A DNA stretch of 10,925 nt from Actinomycetota bacterium (lineage in GTDB: Bacteria; Actinomycetota; Acidimicrobiia; Acidimicrobiales; JACCXE01): contig JACCXE010000345.1 in NCBI GenBank assembly GCA_013697265.1, positions 1 through 10,925 of the forward strand, in the 5' to 3' direction. A program made the translations under genes and the position numbers. Positions 7,042-10,925 of this stretch are shown here, piece by piece. The notes under the pieces are model-generated. The model worked only from the letters and a program-made list of their open reading frames with translations. It did not search any database and was not told where the DNA came from. Positions within the stretch are counted from its first letter, which is position 1. Each line of letters opens with the position of its first letter.

Positions 7042-7647
7042 TTAAGACAGTCGTGCTTGCCAGCGGCCTGACTCGACTTCGATGAAGGGGTATCCGGCCA
7101 CGTGGCCCGTCGAACGGTCCCAGAACAGATGGGGATGGTCCGACGGCGTCATGCACAACACGTGGATGCTCACGCCGTCGCCCGGACCCGCGTTCTTGAC
7201 GCGGTGCCATCCGTCGCCTTCGTCGGGCAGCAGATAGGTGATATCGCCCTGACGCCAGACGTGGCGTGACACCTCGTCGAGGGCCACGGCATCGTGTTCG
7301 TGGGGAGCGTCGCTGCCGACATAGCGCGTCTCCTCATCGCCTCCGCGCAGGTAACCGATCACGCCCCAACATCCGTGATGATGCACTCCCGACGACGTTC
7401 CTTCGGGAAAAACCACGGCGAGCACGTGAAAGCGGCCGCCGGGGTCGGCGTAGAGCAGGTTGCCTACCGCGTCGCCGCGCAACGAGACGCACGCGCCGTC
7501 GGGCACCGCGCCGTCGGTCCCCAACACGGCGGCCATCGCGTCGAGCATGGCGTCGCATCGTGCCCGCTCGTTAGGCAAGTCGGCGTCGAGCGCCGCCGTG
7601 GCCGCGTCGACGAGATCCTGAAGAACGGCAGTCAAAGGTCGAGGCAT
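7042..7647 (-). CDS. Cupin thiol dioxygenase-like protein (cysteine dioxygenase family)
   Basis: A 201-residue single-domain cupin. GTSSGVHHHGCWGVIGYLRG (83-102) is the HxH metal-binding strand of cysteine / 3-mercaptopropionate dioxygenases, which oxidise a thiol to a sulfinate with Fe(II) and O2; H89 and H91 are the likely ligands. SIHVLCMTPSD (160-170) gives the third His (H162), in the position of the CDO SLHxYxPP motif. E105-E106 after the first motif and WHRVKNAG (147-154) also fit this family. The substrate (cysteine, mercaptopropionate or another thiol) cannot be read from sequence. The ATG at 7647 has a TAGCGT -10 element 6 nt upstream and no Shine-Dalgarno. The neighbour divergent to it is a D-cysteine desulfhydrase-type gene, which supports a thiol substrate. 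Confidence 0.8.
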   Translation of the reverse strand: MPRPLTAVLQDLVDAATAALDADLPNERARCDAMLDAMAAVLGTDGAVPDGACVSLRGDAVGNLLYADPGGRFHVLAVVFPEGTSSGVHHHGCWGVIGYLRGGDEETRYVGSDAPHEHDAVALDEVSRHVWRQGDITYLLPDEGDGWHRVKNAGPGDGVSIHVLCMTPSDHPHLFWDRSTGHVAGYPFIEVESGRWQARLS

Positions 7648-7653
7648 GGCCAG

Positions 7654-7659
7654 ACGCTA
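7654..7659 (-). promoter_or_regulatory. Putative -10 element of the thiol dioxygenase gene
   Basis: TAGCGT on the minus strand, 6 nt before the ATG, no Shine-Dalgarno; fits a leaderless transcript. The -35 region would fall inside repeat copy 2. Confidence 0.5.
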
Positions 7660-7668
7660 GACACGGAT

Positions 7669-7742
7669 GGCCGCCGTGGGGCCAGCGAAGCGAGGGGCCC
7701 CACGTTGCGGAGGAGGGCGGGCCTGCGGGGTGCCCGCCCGGG
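7669..7742. repeat. Two-hairpin intergenic repeat, copy 2
   Basis: Same 74 bp element and orientation as copy 1. Hairpin A is longer here: CGTGGGGCC (7675-7683) pairs with GGCCCCACG (7696-7704), because a G-to-C change extends the stem to 9 bp. The loop holds GCGAAGC (7685-7691), a sequence known to form an unusually stable DNA mini-hairpin. Hairpin B: 7715-7722 with 7732-7739. The copy lies between two divergent -10 elements, 9 bp from one and 6 bp from the other, so it occupies the -35 region of both promoters and cannot be acting only as a terminator. Confidence 0.9.
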
Positions 7743-7748
7743 AGAAAA

Positions 7749-7754
7749 TAGGCT
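7749..7754 (+). promoter_or_regulatory. Putative -10 element of the D-cysteine desulfhydrase gene
   Basis: TAGGCT preceded by AAAA, 7 nt before the GTG start, no Shine-Dalgarno. The hexamer is identical to that of the GNAT operon. The -35 region lies in repeat copy 2. Confidence 0.55.
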
Positions 7755-7761
7755 TGCCCGG

Positions 7762-8730
7762 GTGATCAAGCCTCTTGCCCTGGCGCACTTGCCGACCCCG
7801 CTCGAACCCGCGGATCGGCTCGGTGCCGCGCTCGGCCTCGAAGCCGGCCGTTTGTTCGTCAAGCGCGACGACTGCACGGGCCTTGCCGGGGGTGGCAACA
7901 AGGCCCGCAAGCTCAACTACCTGTGTGCCGATGCGCTGGCCCAGGGCGCTGACGTTTTGGTGACCGGCGGCGGTCGCCAGAGCAACCACGTGCGCATGAC
8001 GATCGCGGCGGCGAACCGCCTCGGTGTGGGGGCGACTGTGGTGATGTCGAGCGACGAGCCGGCCAGGCCGAGCGGAAACGTGGTGCTCGATCACCTGCTG
8101 GCGCCGGACTTCGTCTGGGCCGGACCGCTGAAGTACTACCCGCTCGAGGAACGCATCGCCGAGGTCTGCGACGAACTGCGCGCCAGGGGACGACTGCCGT
8201 ATCGCATCCCGATTGGCGGCGCCACGCCAGTCGGCGCCCTCGGCTACATCGATGCGGCCGACGAGATCCTGGAGCAACTCGGAGCCCTGCCGAGCCTCGC
8301 CATCACCGCGAACGGCTCGGGCGGCACCCACGCCGGCCTCGTTGCCGGCTTCGGTGATCACGCTCGCGTGCTTGGCGTCGACGTGGGCACTCGTCCCGAC
8401 CTTGACGACGTCGTACCGCGCGAAGCCAGCGCCGCTGCCGCGTTGGCCGCTCGGTCCGAGCCCGTCGGCGAGGTGCAGGTCGACCACGACCATTTCGGAG
8501 CGGACTACGGCGCGCCGACCGACGCGGCGCGCCACGCGCTGCACCTGTTCGCAACCCGTGAAGGCTTGTTGCTGGACCCCGTCTACACGGGCAAGGCGGC
8601 CGCCGCGCTGGTGACCTACGCCCGCGACGAAAGACTGCCCGACGGACCGATCGTGTTTATGCACACCGGAGGCGTGCCCGCGCTGTTCACCAACACCTTC
8701 TCTGAGTGGGTAAAAACGCGGCCGAGTTGA
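7762..8730 (+). CDS. D-cysteine desulfhydrase-type PLP enzyme
   Basis: A 322-residue enzyme of the ACC deaminase / D-cysteine desulfhydrase branch of fold-type II PLP enzymes. The Schiff-base lysine is K47 in GGGNKARKL (43-51). QSNHVR (73-78) carries the active-site Ser74; ACC deaminases usually have SNQT here. Two positions that separate the activities point away from ACC deaminase: DPVYTGKA has Thr276 where ACC deaminase has Glu, and MHTGGVPALF has Thr302 where it has Leu. The expected reaction is D-cysteine to pyruvate, ammonia and sulfide; L-cysteate sulfo-lyase (CuyA) is a close relative and cannot be excluded. The protein is cytosolic. GTG at 7762 is chosen from the TAGGCT -10 and because homology starts at once (VIKPLALAHLPTPLEP). 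It is divergent from the thiol dioxygenase gene and ends 7 bp from the convergent small secreted gene. Confidence 0.87.
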   Translation: MIKPLALAHLPTPLEPADRLGAALGLEAGRLFVKRDDCTGLAGGGNKARKLNYLCADALAQGADVLVTGGGRQSNHVRMTIAAANRLGVGATVVMSSDEPARPSGNVVLDHLLAPDFVWAGPLKYYPLEERIAEVCDELRARGRLPYRIPIGGATPVGALGYIDAADEILEQLGALPSLAITANGSGGTHAGLVAGFGDHARVLGVDVGTRPDLDDVVPREASAAAALAARSEPVGEVQVDHDHFGADYGAPTDAARHALHLFATREGLLLDPVYTGKAAAALVTYARDERLPDGPIVFMHTGGVPALFTNTFSEWVKTRPS

Positions 8731-8737
8731 ACCGCGG

Positions 8738-8941
8738 CTACTCGGCGGCGTCGGGAGGTATGCACACCACGTACTGCGGGCCGAGATCCTGCCCGTTCAG
8801 CCAGACGTGGGTGTTGCCACAGCCGTCTTTGTAAAGACCGGTTTTGCCGATCGCGGCGGCCGAAGCAGGGGTTGGTGTCACGGTCGCAGCCCCCAGGAGT
8901 GCTGCTGCGAACGCGAATAGGAGAATCAGTCTCTTACGCAT
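8738..8941 (-). CDS. Small secreted protein of unknown function
   Basis: A 67-residue ORF not recognised as any family. Residues 1-28 form a classic Sec signal peptide: MRKR, a hydrophobic stretch LILLFAFAAALLGAA, then PTPASA with a likely cleavage after ASA. The mature part is only about 39 residues and holds two cysteines (C41, C60), which could form one disulfide, and an aromatic core (Y37, W47, Y57). There is no lipobox, so it should be released or loosely cell-associated. The signal peptide, cysteine pair and bias against chance make it a real gene, but function is unknown. It starts 37 bp after the stop of the SCO6745-family gene and is convergent with the desulfhydrase gene. Confidence 0.7.
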   Translation of the reverse strand: MRKRLILLFAFAAALLGAATVTPTPASAAAIGKTGLYKDGCGNTHVWLNGQDLGPQYVVCIPPDAAE

Positions 8942-8947
8942 ACGGGT

Positions 8948-8953
8948 ATTTTG
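8948..8953 (-). promoter_or_regulatory. Possible -10 element of the small secreted protein gene
   Basis: CAAAAT on the minus strand 6 nt before the ATG; an imperfect hexamer (first T missing) in the AT-richest part of the local gap, with no Shine-Dalgarno. Cotranscription from the gene upstream is also possible. Confidence 0.3.
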
Positions 8954-8978
8954 TCACGAATGTGCTTCAGCGCGGTTG

Positions 8979-9878
8979 CTACCGCTTGGCCGCGTTCGCG
9001 AGCTCATGGGGACCGCCGGGGAGATAGCCGGCCTGGGCGCGGATGTCTGCTCCCCACGGCTCGAGGATGTCGCACACGGTCGCGAGATCGTTGCCGAGGG
9101 CGTTGATTGCGGGCGCCACTTGCGCGTCGGTGTTGCGCTCGACGGCGTCGCGGGTCTCGTAGCCCGCCGCGCTGAATTCGTCGCTGTTGAGCACACCGCG
9201 AACACGCAGCCGTTCCTTGGCTTCGTCTAGTTGTTGCTCACTCCAGGCGCGGGTGCGCACGTAGGTGCCCATCGGCATGCCCCAGTACAGCTCGGTCAGC
9301 AAACCGATCTCGGTGGCGTCGAAGCCGGCGGAGGTCCACGCCGCGGTGTGGGCGTCACCGCGGTACTCGCGCAGCATGTCGGCGTAGCGCCAGGCCCGGC
9401 CCACTGGGGACGACGGCACCTCCTGCGACAACAGGCCCGCGTACAGTGGCCGGCCTTCGGGGCGCAGCGGTTCGCACGCCCGCTGCAACAAGTCGCCGAC
9501 GACGTCGATGCCGTCGGGGTTTTCGCCCAGGATGCGTTTGAGCTGGCCGATGCCTCCGGCGTCGCGCGCCGCGCAGATCGTGGGCGCGTCGGTGAGGGTC
9601 CAGCCGAAGTCGACCGCAGGAACAACCGCAGTGGGGTTGAACACCGCGAACGCGGAGGCGACGAGCTCGCCCGGCACCTGGCCCATGACCGAGCCCCGCG
9701 ACGTGAAGTACGCAGGGCTGTCGGGCAGTGCCACACCGGTGCCGAAGTTGCCGGGCGACGGGTTGAAGCCGAGCTTCACGTATTCGGCGTGGGCCTCGGG
9801 TGAGAAGTACACCTGCCCGGCGAATGGTTCGAGCGCGGCGGCGAGACGGCGGGCGGCCGCACTCAATTCAGAAGTCAT
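8979..9878 (-). CDS. SCO6745 family protein
   Basis: A 299-residue cytosolic, mainly helical protein. It matches the actinobacterial SCO6745 family by pattern: an N-terminal ARRLAAALEPFAGQVYFSPE (9-28), then YFTSRGSVMGQVPGELVAS (58-76) with AFAVFNPTAV, a central LREYRGDAHTAAWTSAGFD, and a C-terminal winged-helix-like stretch WSEQQLDEAKERLRVRGVL. The family has no established biochemical role; some members lie near natural-product genes, and the C-terminal part recalls MarR-like helix-turn-helix proteins. Nothing nearby suggests a secondary-metabolite cluster. The ATG at 9878 has no Shine-Dalgarno. Repeat copy 3 lies 21 bp upstream, between it and the methyltransferase gene, so it is probably its own transcription unit. 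Confidence 0.75.
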   Translation of the reverse strand: MTSELSAAARRLAAALEPFAGQVYFSPEAHAEYVKLGFNPSPGNFGTGVALPDSPAYFTSRGSVMGQVPGELVASAFAVFNPTAVVPAVDFGWTLTDAPTICAARDAGGIGQLKRILGENPDGIDVVGDLLQRACEPLRPEGRPLYAGLLSQEVPSSPVGRAWRYADMLREYRGDAHTAAWTSAGFDATEIGLLTELYWGMPMGTYVRTRAWSEQQLDEAKERLRVRGVLNSDEFSAAGYETRDAVERNTDAQVAPAINALGNDLATVCDILEPWGADIRAQAGYLPGGPHELANAAKR

Positions 9879-9884
9879 GACATG

Positions 9885-9890
9885 TGCTTA
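9885..9890 (-). promoter_or_regulatory. Possible -10 element of the SCO6745-family gene
   Basis: TAAGCA on the minus strand, 6 nt before the ATG. The last base departs from TANNNT, so support is weak. No Shine-Dalgarno is present. Confidence 0.3.
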
Positions 9891-9899
9891 GCGCGTTAC

Positions 9900-9974
9900 G
9901 GCCGCCGTGGGGCGAGCGAAGCGAGGGGCCCCACGTTGCGGAGGAGGCGTTCGCCTGCGGGGTGCGCGCCCGGG
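9900..9974. repeat. Two-hairpin intergenic repeat, copy 3 (diverged second hairpin)
   Basis: A 75 bp copy in the same orientation as the others. Hairpin A is intact (9906-9913 with 9928-9935) and the loop holds GCGAAGC (9916-9922). Hairpin B has changed in both arms: the left arm now contains GGCGTTCGCC, which can also fold on itself, and the right arm reads GCGCGCCC. A bulged version of the original stem is still possible. The copy lies 5 bp after the methyltransferase stop codon and 21 bp before the SCO6745-family start, two leftward genes, so it may separate their transcripts. Confidence 0.88.
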
Positions 9975-9979
9975 AAAAG

Positions 9980-10717
9980 TTACATGCCCTCTTTTCGCGC
10001 CCGGATGATGAGGGTGCGGGGAACGTACTTGTAGGTCTCGCGCCAATGTTGGCTCTTGGGTCCGCCACCGGCGGGTTCGGGTTCGACGATCGCGTCGACG
10101 CGGTAGTTCGCGCGCAGCAAGCCCATGTAGATGTCGCTAATGGTGTGGCGGTAGTCGGTGAACGCGATGCCATTCCACTCGTAGTCGATCGGGGTGCGAT
10201 CGAAATACGACCGGCGAATCAGCAGCGGCTGGTCGCTGTCGTCGTCGATCATGTCGTACGCGGGGTGGGGCAGGGAGAACACGAGCGGCGAGCCAGGCCG
10301 CAGCACGCGATGCACTTGGCGAAACACGCGGCCCAAGTCCTCTACGTAGCCGAACGCGTACGCGGAGAACACGAGATCGATCGACTCGGCCCGCACGAAG
10401 GCCAGGTCGGCGAGGTCGCCGTGATGTAGTTCGACCTTCACCGCTTCGCGGTCGCAGAGCCGTCGGGCGAAGGCCAGTTGTTCCGAGCTGAAGTCGACAC
10501 CGATGGCGATCGCGCCGTGCTTGGCAAACGCGATCGAGCATTGGGCGCCGCCGCAGCCGAGTTCGAGCACGCGCTTGCCCTTGAGGTCGCCCAGCAGCCT
10601 GAAGTCCGCCTCGGTTCCGATGTCAGGCCCGTAGTGGGCGACATCGGTGGGTAGCTGCGCGCCGGCTTGGTACGCGGCAGAGTGGCGGTCCCACGCGGCG
10701 GCGTTGTCAGTCGGCAT
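9980..10717 (-). CDS. Class I SAM-dependent methyltransferase
   Basis: A 245-residue protein with the Rossmann-fold methyltransferase pattern (Methyltransf_11-like). Motif I is RVLELGCGGAQCSIAF (49-64), the acidic residue binding the SAM ribose is D75 in IGVDFSSEQ, D101 follows in HHGDLADL, and motif IV/post-motif reads IDLVFSAYAFGYVEDL with VHRVLRPGSPLVFSLPHP. The C-terminal substrate region (DYEWNGIAF, RHTISDIYMGLLRA) resembles other small-molecule methyltransferases but does not show the substrate. ATG at 10717 is preferred over an ATG 15 codons upstream because the extension is not family-like and a -10-like hexamer lies between the two. It is followed by repeat copy 3 and preceded by an 83 bp gap after the gene at the window end. 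Confidence 0.87.
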   Translation of the reverse strand: MPTDNAAAWDRHSAAYQAGAQLPTDVAHYGPDIGTEADFRLLGDLKGKRVLELGCGGAQCSIAFAKHGAIAIGVDFSSEQLAFARRLCDREAVKVELHHGDLADLAFVRAESIDLVFSAYAFGYVEDLGRVFRQVHRVLRPGSPLVFSLPHPAYDMIDDDSDQPLLIRRSYFDRTPIDYEWNGIAFTDYRHTISDIYMGLLRANYRVDAIVEPEPAGGGPKSQHWRETYKYVPRTLIIRARKEGM

Positions 10718-10723
10718 GGACTG

Positions 10724-10729
10724 ATTCTG
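10724..10729 (-). promoter_or_regulatory. Possible -10 element of the methyltransferase gene
   Basis: CAGAAT on the minus strand, 6 nt before the ATG, no Shine-Dalgarno. It lacks the first T of TANNNT. The position matches the other starts in the window. Confidence 0.3.
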
Positions 10730-10800
10730 ACCTACCGTGCCTGTCCGCATGGCGCATCGCACGACACGCCGGACGTTGTTCGCCTATTTCGGCTCAATCA

Positions 10801-10925
10801 CTACGCCTCGCTGTGGGTTACGGCGTCCTCGCCCATCCATTCGCGCAGCGTGTTCTTCAGCTTCATCTGCTGGATGAAGATGTCGTGCTCGGCCAGCAAC
10901 TCCGGGCTGGCGGTCATTGGCGCCT
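10801..10925 (-). CDS. Unidentified gene, C-terminal end only
   Basis: An open frame enters from the right edge and ends at TAG (10803-10801). The last 38 codons begin at an ATG at 10917 (MTASPELLAEHD) and end in LREWMGEDAVTHSEA. The frame is open up to the edge, so the ATG may be internal; an AGG 5 nt before it leaves a tiny separate protein possible. The helical, charged tail is not recognised. It lies upstream of, and in the same direction as, the methyltransferase gene. Confidence 0.5.
   Translation of the reverse strand, partial: APMTASPELLAEHDIFIQQMKLKNTLREWMGEDAVTHSEA

Noticed and set aside
7294..7761. N-terminal extension of the desulfhydrase gene
   Set aside because: It is antisense to the dioxygenase gene and crosses repeat copy 2; the family N-terminus begins at 7762.
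7657..8664. Leftward 335-codon frame opposite the desulfhydrase gene
   Set aside because: Antisense shadow; part of its translation is only the translated repeat copy 2.
7762..8730. ACC deaminase identity for the PLP enzyme
   Set aside because: Thr276 and Thr302 stand where ACC deaminases have Glu and Leu, and the SNH motif also favours D-cysteine desulfhydrase.
8972..8985. GCGGT-TGCT-ACCGC hairpin at the SCO6745-family stop
   Set aside because: A 5 bp stem over the stop codon with no following U-tract; too weak to call a terminator.
1..10925. CRISPR array, tRNA/rRNA gene, insertion sequence or prophage
   Set aside because: No regular spacer-repeat series, tRNA-like cloverleaf, transposase or phage motif was seen by reading; the three repeats are unequal distances apart and separated by genes.

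Overview
The window is GC-rich, densely coded chromosomal DNA from an actinobacterium. Gene order and codon choice favour a lineage such as Acidimicrobiia, but the sequence does not prove the class. Eleven genes are supported, two of them cut by the window ends. No stretch over 300 bases lacks a gene, and no RNA gene, CRISPR array, transposase or prophage gene was seen. The dominant feature of the left half is a conserved actinobacterial cell-envelope locus: pcnA (CCA-adding enzyme) reads right, and divergent from it a leftward operon runs GNAT acetyltransferase, DUF6049-like secreted/membrane protein, murJ (lipid II flippase), degV-family fatty-acid-binding protein and, at the left edge, a protein-kinase-like gene. 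In Mycobacterium tuberculosis the matching order is pcnA / mutT4, Rv3909, mviN (murJ fused to a pseudokinase). Here a GNAT gene sits in the mutT position, the kinase-like part is a separate gene, and degV lies between it and murJ. The kinase-like protein has lost the catalytic Lys, the HRD Asp, the catalytic-loop Asn and the DFG Asp, so it is read as a pseudokinase. Two joints in the operon are 4-bp start/stop overlaps (GTGA and ATGA).

The right half (6967-10925) is a set of short transcription units: a cupin thiol-dioxygenase-like gene divergent from a D-cysteine desulfhydrase-type PLP gene, a tiny secreted protein of unknown function, an SCO6745-family gene, a class I SAM methyltransferase, and the tail of one more gene. 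The dioxygenase/desulfhydrase pair suggests a small cysteine/thiol-handling module.

Three copies of a 74-75 bp two-hairpin repeat lie in three intergenic gaps (6968-7041, 7669-7742, 9900-9974), all in the same orientation. One exactly fills the gap between two convergent stop codons, one lies between two divergent promoters, and one separates two tandem genes. Sequence changes in the stems tend to keep pairing, so the folded form appears to be what is maintained.

Almost every transcription-unit start lacks a Shine-Dalgarno sequence and has a TANNNT-like -10 hexamer ending 6-8 nt before the start codon, which points to widespread leaderless transcription. The only clear ribosome binding site is that of the operon-internal degV gene.
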